Of a DNA stretch of 64,000 nucleotides, positions 25,342 through 35,245 are shown piece after piece; within the stretch, counting starts at the first letter, position 1, and each line of letters starts with the position of its first letter. The DNA is from Bacteroidales bacterium. GTDB taxonomy: Bacteria; Bacteroidota; Bacteroidia; Bacteroidales; UBA10428. The translations under genes and the position numbers were made by a program. The stretch lies in NCBI GenBank assembly GCA_016928305.1, contig JAFGKY010000005.1:1-64000 (forward strand), given 5' to 3'. The notes beneath the pieces are model-generated. The model had not been told where the DNA came from, made no database searches, and worked only from the letters and a program-made list of their open reading frames with translations.

Positions 25342-27257
25342 TGAAAGGTATTGCTTATCTTGATCTGGTCTCATTATTGGCATCCTTTTCCGGAATTGTT
25401 GTTATACTGTTCAGCGGGAAATATAAAATAAGAACCGACATCAAGCTATTGCTAATGGGTCTGTTGTTGATCCTCTTATTATATTATCTGTCACTTTTTA
25501 TTGAATGGTATGGAATTACAAATGCACTGGATCCGTATGAGGATTTGATCGGGGCATTCATACCCATGATGTGGGCTTTTATTTTTTATGCCTTTATTCA
25601 AAAAATCAGCAATGTTGATTTACTTGAAAGCGAGAAACAACTGGATATGGCATTGAAAGGCACAAGGGCCGGCCTTTGGGACTGGAATACTCAGACCGGT
25701 AATATTATGCTCAATGAACGATGGGGAGAAATGATAGGTTATAATCTCACCGAACTGGAACCCTTGAATATTAATACCTGGGACAACCTTATCCATCCGG
25801 ATGACCTGGCAATAGCAAAAGAGCTGTTGCAACAACATTTTAACGGTGAGCTTGAATTCTATGAATGTGAAGTAAGGTTAAAACACAAAAATGGTAAGTG
25901 GATCTGGGTAATGAACCGGGGAATGGTCATTGAATGGGATAAAAAAGGCAAACCTGCGAGGATGACCGGAACTCATATCGATATTTCAAAACAGAAACAG
26001 GTTGAAAAAGAGCTTAAAGAGCTGATTGAAAGAAATCAGGCTATCAATGAAAAATACCTGTCACAGAATAGGGAACTGACTGCAAGCATTGAACAAATCA
26101 AATCCATTAACAAGGAACTGCTGCAGGCTAAAGAAAAAGCTGAAGAAAGCGACCGGCTCAAATCAGCCTTTCTGGCCAATATGAGTCATGAAATCCGTAC
26201 TCCGATGAATGGAATACTCGGCTTTGCCCAGTTACTGAGAAATCCGCAGCTGGAGGGAGACAAACAGCAGGTCTACATCAATTTGATACAACAAAGCGGA
26301 CAGAGAATGCTGAATATCATCAATGACCTGATTGATATTTCAAAGATTGAAGCCGGACAACTGGAAGTGAAGTTTGATATCGTTGATGTTAAGGATCTGT
26401 TGCAGAATTTGTACCTTTTTTTCAAATCCGAAGCCGGGAAAAAAGGATTATCTTTTTCATTTTCAAACCGATTAGCGAATGAAGAAAACCAGATCATCAC
26501 GGATAAAACCAAGGTATATCAGATACTAAGCAATTTGATAAACAATGCAATAAAGTACACTGAAAGCGGGGAGATAAATTTTGGCTGCGTACGGGCCGGC
26601 AATACCATTGAATTTTATATCAGAGACACCGGCATTGGTATTCCTCGTGAGTATCACGAAAAGGTATTCGAGCGTTTCAGACAGGTTAACACCAATTTTC
26701 CTGTTTCACAGGAAGGTAGCGGTCTTGGACTCACTATTTCAAAAGCATATGTTGAAAAACTGGGAGGTAAAATATGGGTTCAATCCCGCCCGGGAGAAGG
26801 ATCGGTGTTTAGTTTCAGCGTTCCTGTTGATACCTCTGTAAAGGAGGTACGGCATCAAAAAGCATATTCCGGAAGTACGGCTCATGATTTTGGAAACATA
26901 GTCATTCTTATTGTCGAAGATGATGAAGTCAGTTTTATTTACCTGAGTGAATTGCTGAGAATAAATAATATCTCAACGCTGCATGCCCGAAATGGAAAAG
27001 AGGCAATTGAGCTGTGCAAAGAACATCCGGAAATAAAAATGGTTCTCATGGATATTAAAATGCCTGTCATGAACGGAATTGAAGCTATTCAACCGATAAA
27101 GAAAATCCGCAAGGAGCTTCCCGTCATTGTTCAGACAGCTTATATAACAGGTGATGATAAAGAGATAACATTGAAGGCAGGAGCTGATGATTATCTGACA
27201 AAGCCTATCAGGGAAGAGGAATTGTTTTCCATCATCAGAAAATGCACAACCCACTAA
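25341..27257 (+). CDS. Membrane PAS-domain hybrid histidine kinase
   Basis: 638 residues. Two or three N-terminal membrane helices (to about residue 85), a PAS/PAC domain at about 95-220 (GTRAGLWDWNTQTGNIMLNERW... GTHIDISKQK), a coiled coil, HisKA with SAFLANMSHEIRTPMNG, HATPase (LINNAIKYTE, DTGIGIP, GSGLGL), and a C-terminal receiver (ILIVEDDEVSF, VLMDIKMPVMNG, ADDYLTKPI). The receiver has no output domain, so the signal passes to a phosphotransfer protein or regulator that is not in this neighbourhood. It lies next to the biosynthetic cluster but in a separate transcript. A regulatory link is possible but unsupported. Confidence 0.88.
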   Translation: MKGIAYLDLVSLLASFSGIVVILFSGKYKIRTDIKLLLMGLLLILLLYYLSLFIEWYGITNALDPYEDLIGAFIPMMWAFIFYAFIQKISNVDLLESEKQLDMALKGTRAGLWDWNTQTGNIMLNERWGEMIGYNLTELEPLNINTWDNLIHPDDLAIAKELLQQHFNGELEFYECEVRLKHKNGKWIWVMNRGMVIEWDKKGKPARMTGTHIDISKQKQVEKELKELIERNQAINEKYLSQNRELTASIEQIKSINKELLQAKEKAEESDRLKSAFLANMSHEIRTPMNGILGFAQLLRNPQLEGDKQQVYINLIQQSGQRMLNIINDLIDISKIEAGQLEVKFDIVDVKDLLQNLYLFFKSEAGKKGLSFSFSNRLANEENQIITDKTKVYQILSNLINNAIKYTESGEINFGCVRAGNTIEFYIRDTGIGIPREYHEKVFERFRQVNTNFPVSQEGSGLGLTISKAYVEKLGGKIWVQSRPGEGSVFSFSVPVDTSVKEVRHQKAYSGSTAHDFGNIVILIVEDDEVSFIYLSELLRINNISTLHARNGKEAIELCKEHPEIKMVLMDIKMPVMNGIEAIQPIKKIRKELPVIVQTAYITGDDKEITLKAGADDYLTKPIREEELFSIIRKCTTH

Positions 27258-27311
27258 ATCAATTGATTTTCTAACTTTCTGTTGTTTATTTTCCATCATC
27301 GATATTAATAC

Positions 27312-27319
27312 TATTTTTG
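27312..27319 (+). promoter_or_regulatory. Putative Bacteroidota -7 element before gpsA
   Basis: TATTTTTG matches the TAnnTTTG consensus of the primary Bacteroidota sigma factor and ends 21 bp before the ATG at 27341. No good -33 TTTG was found at normal spacing. Confidence 0.4.
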
Positions 27320-27340
27320 CCTAAGGATTGTTTTATCTGC

Positions 27341-28336
27341 ATGGAAAGAACAAAAATAGTCGCCGTGTTGGGTGGAGGCAGCTGGGCAACAGCACTGGTT
27401 AAGTTATTGCTTAATAATCTTCCCCAAATAAACTGGTACATACGATCAGCCGACACCATTGATCACCTAAAGAAATACGGACATAATCCTAACTATATAA
27501 CTGATATCCAGTTTGATGTTACAAAAATAAATTTCTACAATTCCATTACCGATGCCATTGATCAATCCGATATTCTGATCTTTGCCATTCCGGCTCCTTT
27601 TCTCAAAGAATCACTTGAGAATTACCACGAAGGATTTCAGCAAAAGTTTATCGTCTCGGCTATTAAAGGCATTGTTCCGCATGAGAATCTTACCATAGCG
27701 GAGTTTTTTAATCGTTATTATAATGTGATGTTCCGCCATATTCTTATCATTACCGGTCCATGCCATGCCGAAGAAATAGCCCTGGAACGGCTTTCCTATC
27801 TCACCATTGCTTCTTCCAGTGAAATTTGGGCTGAACATCTTGCTTCCATGCTTCGCTGCCACTATGTGAAAGTAATGACCTCGAAAGATATTTACGGAAC
27901 CGAATATGCTGCTGTCTTGAAGAATATTGTTGCTATAGCGGCCGGTATTTCTCACGGGCTGGGTTATGGGGATAATTTCCAGGCAGTATTGATCTCTAAT
28001 GCCATGCAGGAAATGAAGCGTTTTCTTGAAAGAACATACAAAAGTAAGCGCAAAGTACTTACTTCACCTTACCTGGGAGACCTGCTGGTAACAGCCTACT
28101 CTCAATTCAGCCGGAATCGCACCTTCGGTACTATGATCGGCAAAGGTTATTCGGTTAAAACAGCACAGCTTGAAATGCGTATGATTGCTGAAGGCTATTA
28201 TGCCGTCAAGTGCATTCGGGAGATTAACCGGAACTTTAATGTGAAAATGCCCATAATAGACGCTGTTTATAATATCCTGTATGATAAAATATCTCCTGCT
28301 CTTGAGATACAGTTACTTTCGGAAAAACTGATGTAA
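27341..28336 (+). CDS. gpsA: NAD(P)H-dependent glycerol-3-phosphate dehydrogenase
   Basis: 331 residues from the ATG at 27341; a TTG eight codons upstream falls on the promoter element and is not preferred. The nucleotide-binding motif VAVLGGGSWATALVKLL is characteristic of GpsA, as are FAIPAPFLKESL, SAIKGI, ITGPCHAEEIA (GPS/CH-AEE), YGTEYAAVLKNIVAIAAGI with the catalytic Lys, and GYGDN. It reduces dihydroxyacetone phosphate to sn-glycerol 3-phosphate for phospholipid synthesis. Followed 8 bp later by pgi, so the two form an operon. Confidence 0.9.
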   Translation: MERTKIVAVLGGGSWATALVKLLLNNLPQINWYIRSADTIDHLKKYGHNPNYITDIQFDVTKINFYNSITDAIDQSDILIFAIPAPFLKESLENYHEGFQQKFIVSAIKGIVPHENLTIAEFFNRYYNVMFRHILIITGPCHAEEIALERLSYLTIASSSEIWAEHLASMLRCHYVKVMTSKDIYGTEYAAVLKNIVAIAAGISHGLGYGDNFQAVLISNAMQEMKRFLERTYKSKRKVLTSPYLGDLLVTAYSQFSRNRTFGTMIGKGYSVKTAQLEMRMIAEGYYAVKCIREINRNFNVKMPIIDAVYNILYDKISPALEIQLLSEKLM

Positions 28337-28343
28337 AAAATAA

Positions 28344-29699
28344 ATGATACAATCTATGGAAAATGTTTCGGTTGATATCCACAAGGTATTTGGTTTTGTT
28401 TCCAGGATGACCATCGATGCACTGCAAAACCTGGTAAAAGAAAAAAATACAGCACTTGAAAACAAAACCGGGAAAGGGAGTGATTTTCTCGGCTGGGTCA
28501 GGCTTCCCTCCTCTATCAGCGAAAAAGATCTTAAAGAAATAAAGGCTACCGCTGATCAGCTGGCCGGTAAGGTAGATGTCTTGGTGGTGATCGGAATAGG
28601 AGGTTCTTACCTGGGCACCAGAGCAGTACACGAAGCACTTTCTCATTCTTTTCTTCACCTGAAAAGTAACCGAAAATTTCCGATTATTCTGTACGCAGGA
28701 CAGAATATCTGTGAAGATTACCTGAACGAAATGATCGAGATACTTAATGCTGTGAGGTATGGTATCATTGTGATATCCAAGTCAGGAACAACGACCGAGC
28801 CGGCAATCGCATTCCGGATACTTAAAGACCACCTGGAAAACAAGGTTGGCAAAAAAGAGGCAAAGGACCTGATCATTGCCATTACCGATGTCAAAAAAGG
28901 AGCCTTACGCAATATGGCAACCAGCGAACAGTATAAAACTTATACGATACCTGATGATGTCGGCGGGCGCTTTTCGGTACTTACACCTGTTGGTCTTTTA
29001 CCCCTGGCTGCAGGAGGAGTGAACATCACTGCCCTTGTTGAGGGGGCGCGGTCGATGCAGAAAATCACCGGACCGGATGTGCCTTTTGAACAAAATCCTG
29101 CATCGCTTTATGCGGCAACACGTTATGCACTCTACCGTTCGGGTAAAAAAATTGAGATACTCGCTAACTATGAAAACAAGCTGCATTTTATAGCCGAATG
29201 GTGGAAGCAATTATTTGGTGAAAGTGAAGGAAAGGAAGGCAAGGGAATTTTCCCTGCCAGTGTAGACTTAACCACGGATCTCCATTCTATGGGGCAATAT
29301 ATACAGGAGGGAGAAAGAATCCTGATTGAGACTGTATTATCGGTTAAAAAAACCATGTCAAAGCTTGTTGTCCCGACAGAGGCTGAGAGCCTTGACGGCC
29401 TGAATTTCCTTGCAGGAAAAAGACTGGATGAAGTGAACAAGATGGCCGAACTGGGAACAGTGCTGGCACATGTTGACGGCGGAGTTCCCAACATACGCAT
29501 TACCCTTCCGGAATTGAATGAGTTTTACCTGGGACAGCTCCTGTATTTCTTTCAAAGAGCCTGCGGAATAAGTGGCTACCTGCTCGATGTAAATCCTTTC
29601 GATCAGCCGGGTGTTGAAGCTTATAAGAAAAGCATGTTTGCCCTGCTTGAGAAACCCGGATTTGAGGAGGAGACGAAGAAAATAAAACAGCGGTTATAG
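28344..29699 (+). CDS. pgi: Glucose-6-phosphate isomerase
   Basis: 451 residues. Typical PGI motifs: [35 protein letters not shown] (sugar-phosphate loop SKSGTT), the signature [16 protein letters not shown], and a C-terminal [13 protein letters not shown] with the catalytic Lys. It interconverts glucose 6-phosphate and fructose 6-phosphate in glycolysis and gluconeogenesis. The length matches the short bacterial branch (about 450 residues). A Met four codons in (MENVSV) is an alternative start. It lies directly after gpsA. Confidence 0.93.
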   Translation: MIQSMENVSVDIHKVFGFVSRMTIDALQNLVKEKNTALENKTGKGSDFLGWVRLPSSISEKDLKEIKATADQLAGKVDVLVVIGIGGSYLGTRAVHEALSHSFLHLKSNRKFPIILYAGQNICEDYLNEMIEILNAVRYGIIVISKSGTTTEPAIAFRILKDHLENKVGKKEAKDLIIAITDVKKGALRNMATSEQYKTYTIPDDVGGRFSVLTPVGLLPLAAGGVNITALVEGARSMQKITGPDVPFEQNPASLYAATRYALYRSGKKIEILANYENKLHFIAEWWKQLFGESEGKEGKGIFPASVDLTTDLHSMGQYIQEGERILIETVLSVKKTMSKLVVPTEAESLDGLNFLAGKRLDEVNKMAELGTVLAHVDGGVPNIRITLPELNEFYLGQLLYFFQRACGISGYLLDVNPFDQPGVEAYKKSMFALLEKPGFEEETKKIKQRL

Positions 29700-29860
29700 G
29701 AGGTATTTCATGTTAAAAGGAGTTACACTGTCATCCAGGCAGCGTATATAACTGAAAAATCAACGGTAAGGATATTCAATCCATGATGGTGTGTGATTAC
29801 AAAGCATCCCAGGATCTCCGGAATACAGATGGATGTAGATCATATATAAAAACCCAACCC

Positions 29861-31210
29861 TTATTTGTATTTTCTTTTTAACCATTCTTCGGGAACCGGG
29901 ATAATACATATATTCATTGAATAGTCATCGGCCGAAAGCATGGCTGACTGTATCTGTATTCGTGTGCCATCGGGACTGAAGGTGGGATGCGGATGGTCGG
30001 CAGCAGTGGTTTTATGACCTGCTGACAATAAGATCATTTCATGGGTACGTCTGTCGATAAGATAAATCTCCCGTGTGAAATTATCTCCGGCAACGAAGCG
30101 TCCGTCGGAAGATCCGGCGACATGCCAGAATCCGCTACCATAGGGTATCTGTCCGGCAAGGGTCATCTCACCGGTTGTGATGTTCACAATGCCAAGGCCC
30201 GTAGGTTTTAAGCGTGTACCTGCTTCACCCCATTCGGGTTCCTGTCCGGGATTTGCCGGATCTTCTGCTACCTTTTCAGGAATAGTATCAGAAGAAAATT
30301 TTCGACTCTTACGGTGTCCTAAGATCGCAAAAGCTACTTCCTCCGGACCGATTACAACTTCATGTGTAACCCATTCATAAGATGATTCCGGGTAAAGAGG
30401 TCTGAGTCCTGTTCCATCGGAATTCACAGTCCATATCCTCTGTGGGGCTTTGCCACCAGTCTCCCAGCAGAAAACGATCTGCCCCGGTACCCAGGGATTA
30501 CTTTGAATATGGCCTACCTGAAACGGAACAGACACAACATATCGGATTTCCCCGGTTTGAATGTTCATACCTGCAATGCCACCCGGTCCGGCTCCCATAT
30601 TACGCGGCCCGAAGTCAGGTTCTATGGCAGTTCCTTCCGGCATATGATACTGTGCTGCATCCTTACCGACCTGGAACCATAACCATTCTTCACTACCATC
30701 CAGTGTCATATTTCCGCTCGCCTGCCATTCAGGCGGTGTGGTACCACAAACACGCTGATAGGCTGAGGCATCTTTTACCCTACCTGCTTCACTGTCGGTG
30801 AACAAACCAGCCAGATCCACCTCTACGATTTCACGCAAACCTTTCACCGTATCTTTTAGAGGTTTTCTTATAAAACAAAGTTTCATCGATTTACGCGCAA
30901 CACACACCGCACTTCGATAACATCCTTCCGTTACCTGAACCATAACACCGGTTTCCTCGTTCACCGCCATGGCTTCACCTTTGACCCGTAGTGACCTGAA
31001 GATAATCCACTTCCCATCGGATGTCCAGGAATTATGTGTAGGATAAAACTTGTAATCTCCTGCAGGAGTACTGGTCAGGAAAACAAGTGTTGTCCCCGTC
31101 ACCGGATCTTTGATTATTTCCCGTTCCGAAGGGAAACGCCTTCCTATCTGTGTCCGGGCAGGTATACAAACAACCAGCAACAGGATTATTGCAATAAGTC
31201 GGATTTTCAT
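29861..31210 (-). CDS. Secreted beta-propeller protein, oligogalacturonate-lyase-like
   Basis: 449 residues with a signal peptide (MKIRLIAIILLLVVCIPARTQ). Repeated propeller strands are visible: THNSWTSDGKWIIFRSLR, NEETGVMVQVTEG, HIQSNPWVPGQIVFCWETGG, HPHPTFSPDGTRIQIQS. The opening (GRRFPSEREIIKDPVTGTTLVFLTS) and the His-containing blades resemble the oligogalacturonate lyase/TolB-like propeller family, which cleaves unsaturated digalacturonate. No pectin-degradation partners are nearby, so enzymatic activity is uncertain and a binding role is possible. It stands alone, 160 bp beyond the convergent pgi gene. Confidence 0.7.
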   Translation of the reverse strand: MKIRLIAIILLLVVCIPARTQIGRRFPSEREIIKDPVTGTTLVFLTSTPAGDYKFYPTHNSWTSDGKWIIFRSLRVKGEAMAVNEETGVMVQVTEGCYRSAVCVARKSMKLCFIRKPLKDTVKGLREIVEVDLAGLFTDSEAGRVKDASAYQRVCGTTPPEWQASGNMTLDGSEEWLWFQVGKDAAQYHMPEGTAIEPDFGPRNMGAGPGGIAGMNIQTGEIRYVVSVPFQVGHIQSNPWVPGQIVFCWETGGKAPQRIWTVNSDGTGLRPLYPESSYEWVTHEVVIGPEEVAFAILGHRKSRKFSSDTIPEKVAEDPANPGQEPEWGEAGTRLKPTGLGIVNITTGEMTLAGQIPYGSGFWHVAGSSDGRFVAGDNFTREIYLIDRRTHEMILLSAGHKTTAADHPHPTFSPDGTRIQIQSAMLSADDYSMNICIIPVPEEWLKRKYK

Positions 31211-31305
31211 TTTAAAACTATTAGTTTGTTTTTGGGGTATAGAATTTCACTTGCTAATTCTTGCACTCCGGTATTTAACCTGTAAAAACAGGAACCGGAC
31301 ATTGG

Positions 31306-32427
31306 CTAAAGAATGACTGTTTTTTCACTGCAGAAGCTTATTATCATTTCATTAAAAGATTTATCTTCTTCCTCAAGGAACCGCACTTCAACGGGAATAT
31401 AGTACAAGAAAGGACTGATCTTGTCCAGCTCACCCGGTATCTCTTTGAACTTCGTTGCATCCTTTTCAGTAGTGATAATTATCGTTGAGTCAGCCGGCAA
31501 CGTTGCCAGTTTTTGCTCAATAATTCGAATATCATTAGGTTTATAAGAATGGTGATCTGCAAATGAAAGAACAATCACGTTCACTGTAAATTGACTTAAA
31601 TAATCTTTTAAAGGCCTGTAGTCTGCGATACCGGTTACCATCAGGATATTTGCATAATTTCGCTCGTTTTGCCAAGTAAATGTCTTTCCGGATTTCTCTT
31701 CCAATACAGGGATGATATCGCCATACTGATAATAGGTGAAAAACACCGGTTGTTCATGCCACAAACGCAGTCTTCGGATAAAATCCTGTTGCTGCAATTC
31801 ATCCATTCCGGGCGGACATTTGGTAACAATGACTATGTCCGCACGGTTGATGTTACAACGATATTCCCGTAAATTCCCCATGGGAAGCAGGAAATCCCTG
31901 AAAACCGGTCTTTTATAATCCACCAGCACGATCGACAATCCGGGATTAACATAACGGTGCTGAAAGGCATCATCGAGAATGATGATTTCCAGCCCCGGGA
32001 ACTTTGCTATCAGTTGACCAATACCATGAATCCTGTCACTATCTGCTGCTACGAGTATTTCCGGGAAACGGTTATGTATCTGCAACAGCTCATCACCAAT
32101 TTCTTCAGCGGTTGATCCTGTTACTGCCAGTTGAAAGCCTTTTGTTTTTCGTTTGTAACCACGGCTCAACACAGCAATCCTGTGACTGTCCTTCAGCAGT
32201 TTGATCAGGTATTCAACATGAGGTGTTTTTCCGGTACCGCCAATGGTCAGATTTCCTACCGAAATCACCGGGAACGGAAAATGTTCCGATTTTATAATTC
32301 CAAGATCGAATAAAAGATTACGGAAAAAAACAACAATTCCATAAAGAAGCGATAACGGAAACAGAATGAATACAAAATACAAGCGGTTTGTTCGTATAAA
32401 TGGCATTCTCCTTTTGTTTAAAACCAC
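31306..32427 (-). CDS. lpxK: Tetraacyldisaccharide 4'-kinase
   Basis: 373 residues (or 366 from the Met at 32404-32406). An N-terminal membrane-anchoring helix (LYFVFILFPLSLLYGIVVFF) precedes the characteristic VISVGNLTIGGTGKTPHVEYL Walker A region, then VLSRGYKRKTKGF, VAADSDRI, LDDAFQHRYV and ITTEKDATKF. LpxK phosphorylates the 4' position of the lipid A precursor at the inner membrane, so the organism makes lipopolysaccharide. It is followed downstream by the secreted propeller gene and preceded by sppA, all on the minus strand. Confidence 0.92.
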   Translation of the reverse strand: MVLNKRRMPFIRTNRLYFVFILFPLSLLYGIVVFFRNLLFDLGIIKSEHFPFPVISVGNLTIGGTGKTPHVEYLIKLLKDSHRIAVLSRGYKRKTKGFQLAVTGSTAEEIGDELLQIHNRFPEILVAADSDRIHGIGQLIAKFPGLEIIILDDAFQHRYVNPGLSIVLVDYKRPVFRDFLLPMGNLREYRCNINRADIVIVTKCPPGMDELQQQDFIRRLRLWHEQPVFFTYYQYGDIIPVLEEKSGKTFTWQNERNYANILMVTGIADYRPLKDYLSQFTVNVIVLSFADHHSYKPNDIRIIEQKLATLPADSTIIITTEKDATKFKEIPGELDKISPFLYYIPVEVRFLEEEDKSFNEMIISFCSEKTVIL

Positions 32428-32524
32428 CGGATAATGAGAGAAGAAGCTTTACAAAATTCTTCAATACGCAGTCGGAACTTTTGACACCCCGACAGGGGTA
32501 TTGAAAAAGTATCTCATCCTGTTG

Positions 32525-34297
32525 CTAGTACACTTCAATCTCAAAAGGCATTCGGGCCATCAGACCATTCGACCGGATCACACTTTTTACACGATGATAA
32601 TATCTGAATCCGGGTCCCAGTTCCTGTTGGATGTGTTTCAACCGTATGGCGCCCGTTAGTTCGTTTATGATCTGCTCCATCGGATCTTTAAGCTTGGGAA
32701 GTTCAACGATTCTGTATTGTTCAATCCCTGCTTTTTCGGCTGCAATATCAATGGCTCTGTTAAGGCCTCCTATTTCATCAACGAGTCCGATTTCCTTAGC
32801 ATCCATACCGCTCCATATGCGGCCTCCTCCGATTTTATCAACAGCCTGTGTTTCCATGTTTCGTCCCTCGGCCACATGGGAAACAAAGGTATCGTATATG
32901 TTGTCAACCAGTCGCTGCATCATTTGTTTTTCTTCCGCATCCATGGATCTGAAAAGCGAACCGAAGTCGGAATGGCGGTTTGTTTTGACAACATCGGCCG
33001 ATATTCCCAGTTTATTGTTAAAAAAGTCCTTCGCATTCATTAAAATTCCGAAAACACCAATAGAACCGGTAAGAGTGTTGGCACTGGCCAGAATGGTGTC
33101 GGACGCAGCCAATACGTAATAACCTCCGGATGCAGCGACATCACCCATTGAAGCAATAACAGGTTTCACACTGCAGGCCAGGTCGAGCTCGCGCCATATT
33201 ACTTCCGAGGCAAGGGCGCTGCCCCCGCCTGAATTCACTCTGAATACAATTGCTTTAATAGCTGAGTCCTGCCTGGCTTCACGTATGGTACGGGATATTG
33301 TCTCTGAACTTATGTTTATCTCCTCTTCTTCTCCTTCAACAATATCACCGGAAGCATAGATAACAGCTATTTTATTTTTGGCCAGGCCCTTATGTTGCCT
33401 TGACTTTGGAGCCCTCGTATACTGGTTGTGGCTCACAAAGTTTAGCTTTTTTGAGCTTTTTACTTTCGATAAACCGGTCAACAGTTCCAATACCTGATCC
33501 TTGTATAAAAGGCTGTCGATCATGCCGGACTGACAAGCTTCATCAGCACTGCTGATTGAAACATTATCAGCGAAGGCGTTGATCTTATCGGCAGTTAGTC
33601 CCCGCTGCAAGGAAATTTTGCCAACAATATTTTTCCAGATGGATCCGACATAAGCTTCAATTTGTTCCCGGTTTTCCCTGCTCATCTTGTCGTTTACAAA
33701 AGGTTCAACTGCGCTTTTATAATCGCCGTGTCGTATGATCTGTGGTTCTATATCCAGTTTCTCCAGTGCTTTTTTAAAGAATAAAACCTCAGCGCTAAGT
33801 CCGTCGAAAAACAAGTTTCCCAATGGATTCATGTAAATTTTATCCGAAACGGATGCCAGGTAAAAAGCGGATTGTGAATAAGAGTCACTGTAACTGACAA
33901 CGAATTTGCCGGATTTTTTAAAATCGAGTAAAGCGTCACGGATCTCCTCAACCGTTGCCACGCCAATGCTGTGCATCATCGATAATTGCAGGTATATCCC
34001 GCAAATATTGGTGTCTTCGGTGGCTTTCTTAATATTAGCCAAAATTTCATTGAGCCCCAGGCGATTATCGATTCCGAATCTTCCCAGATTAAAATCCGGG
34101 AAAGGCATGGATGGTTTCCGGTCTATTACAGGCCGGTCGAGTTTCAACATTAATATGGATCGGGGTTTAACCTGAAAAGGCTTATCCTGAGTTGAAACAA
34201 CAGCACTTAATAATCCCAGGAAAATGAGAAACATGAAGAAACATGCCAATATTACCCCCAGAACAGAGGCCAGCAAATATTTGAAGAAGCTTTTCAT
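32525..34297 (-). CDS. sppA: Signal peptide peptidase SppA, 67 kDa type
   Basis: 590 residues from the ATG at 34295-34297. The frame is open 44 codons further upstream, but the Met followed by KSFFKYLLASVLGVILACFF begins a natural membrane anchor. Two ClpP-like halves are seen. The catalytic Lys is expected in the first half (PQIIRHGDYKSAVEPF) and the catalytic Ser in the second (DVAASGGYYVLAASD). The motif VFRVNSGGGSALASEVIWREL is diagnostic. It degrades cleaved signal peptides in the inner membrane. Divergent from folK across a 350-bp gap. Confidence 0.92.
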   Translation of the reverse strand: MKSFFKYLLASVLGVILACFFMFLIFLGLLSAVVSTQDKPFQVKPRSILMLKLDRPVIDRKPSMPFPDFNLGRFGIDNRLGLNEILANIKKATEDTNICGIYLQLSMMHSIGVATVEEIRDALLDFKKSGKFVVSYSDSYSQSAFYLASVSDKIYMNPLGNLFFDGLSAEVLFFKKALEKLDIEPQIIRHGDYKSAVEPFVNDKMSRENREQIEAYVGSIWKNIVGKISLQRGLTADKINAFADNVSISSADEACQSGMIDSLLYKDQVLELLTGLSKVKSSKKLNFVSHNQYTRAPKSRQHKGLAKNKIAVIYASGDIVEGEEEEINISSETISRTIREARQDSAIKAIVFRVNSGGGSALASEVIWRELDLACSVKPVIASMGDVAASGGYYVLAASDTILASANTLTGSIGVFGILMNAKDFFNNKLGISADVVKTNRHSDFGSLFRSMDAEEKQMMQRLVDNIYDTFVSHVAEGRNMETQAVDKIGGGRIWSGMDAKEIGLVDEIGGLNRAIDIAAEKAGIEQYRIVELPKLKDPMEQIINELTGAIRLKHIQQELGPGFRYYHRVKSVIRSNGLMARMPFEIEVY

Positions 34298-34647
34298 AGG
34301 TTTAAGTATTTGATAAAATATGGACAGAACAATATTACAAAAAGCCACTAAACGGAACAAGAAAAATGAATTATTTGGATTAACTTGGCAGTCACAGGTT
34401 AATTTTTGATCTGGAATATAGGAAAGCATGGCTGTGAATCTGGTTTTTCATACGATGTAATTGAATCATAAACTTATAAGAATTGCGTTGTTGTTTATCG
34501 TCAGACAGGCAAGGAATTACAGTACCACCCGACAACAGGCAGGTGCTTAAAGCTGAGACAAATAAAGACAGGAAATCTTCTTAGTAATAAGATATTTCTA
34601 TTATACCATTATCCTTATCATCAAATGCACTAATTAAGTGCCTGTCA
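34298..34647. other. Divergent intergenic space between sppA and folK
   Basis: 350 bp without a coding frame that looks real. Around 34500-34550 there are two short gacaggca/caggcagg words, related to the dispersed cctgcctg palindromes seen elsewhere. The promoters of both genes must lie here, but no convincing -33/-7 pair was found. Confidence 0.4.
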
Positions 34648-35190
34648 ATGATTGCTATGGGTACATATGAAAAGCATGCAGAAACGGAAATTGTCTACCT
34701 TCTCCTTGGAAGCAATCAGGGAGATCGCGCAGGTCAGATTCAGGAAGCAATCAACCGGATTACAGGAATGACAGGTCAACCGGTTGCATTATCCTCTATA
34801 TACGAAACCGAACCATGGGGTTTTAAACACAAGATACCTTTTCTAAACCAGACAATGGCATTGTTAACGGGTGTATCCCCCGGAAAGCTTATGCAACTGT
34901 TTATGTCGGTAGAAAGAGGCATGGGAAGGATCCGGAACCAAATCGGATATCAAGCCCGCAGTATCGATATTGATATACTTTTTTGCGGAATGGATATCAT
35001 AAATCAGAATAATCTTGTCATTCCCCACCCCCTGTTCTGTGAACGGCGATTTGCTCTTGTTCCTATGGAAGAAATAGCACCGGATTTTGTTCATCCATTG
35101 CTGAATAAAAGCATCCGTGAGCTCCTGCATGAATGCAGCGATCCATCGTGGGTGAAAAAATGGTCTGGCCCTGCAGGTAAAAAAGGATAA
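34648..35190 (+). CDS. folK: 2-amino-4-hydroxy-6-hydroxymethyldihydropteridine diphosphokinase
   Basis: 180 residues. HPPK motifs: VYLLLGSNQGDRAGQIQEAI at the N-terminus, SSIYETEPWGF, FLNQTMAL, and the signature RSIDIDILFCG with the metal-binding Asp pair, followed by IPHPLFCERRFALVPMEEIAPDFVHP. It transfers pyrophosphate from ATP to the pterin in folate synthesis. The ATG at 34648 gives an eight-residue lead; the Met at 34657 is an alternative. Single gene, convergent with the acyltransferase-like gene at 35246. Confidence 0.93.
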   Translation: MIAMGTYEKHAETEIVYLLLGSNQGDRAGQIQEAINRITGMTGQPVALSSIYETEPWGFKHKIPFLNQTMALLTGVSPGKLMQLFMSVERGMGRIRNQIGYQARSIDIDILFCGMDIINQNNLVIPHPLFCERRFALVPMEEIAPDFVHPLLNKSIRELLHECSDPSWVKKWSGPAGKKG

Positions 35191-35245
35191 TCAAAAATCC
35201 TGATCCGATTTAGTCAGTGATTCCTAACAGACCCGCAAACCTGAA

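Noticed and set aside
27317-27340. TTG start for gpsA
   Set aside because: It lies inside the likely -7 element, and the ATG at 27341 directly precedes the Rossmann motif.
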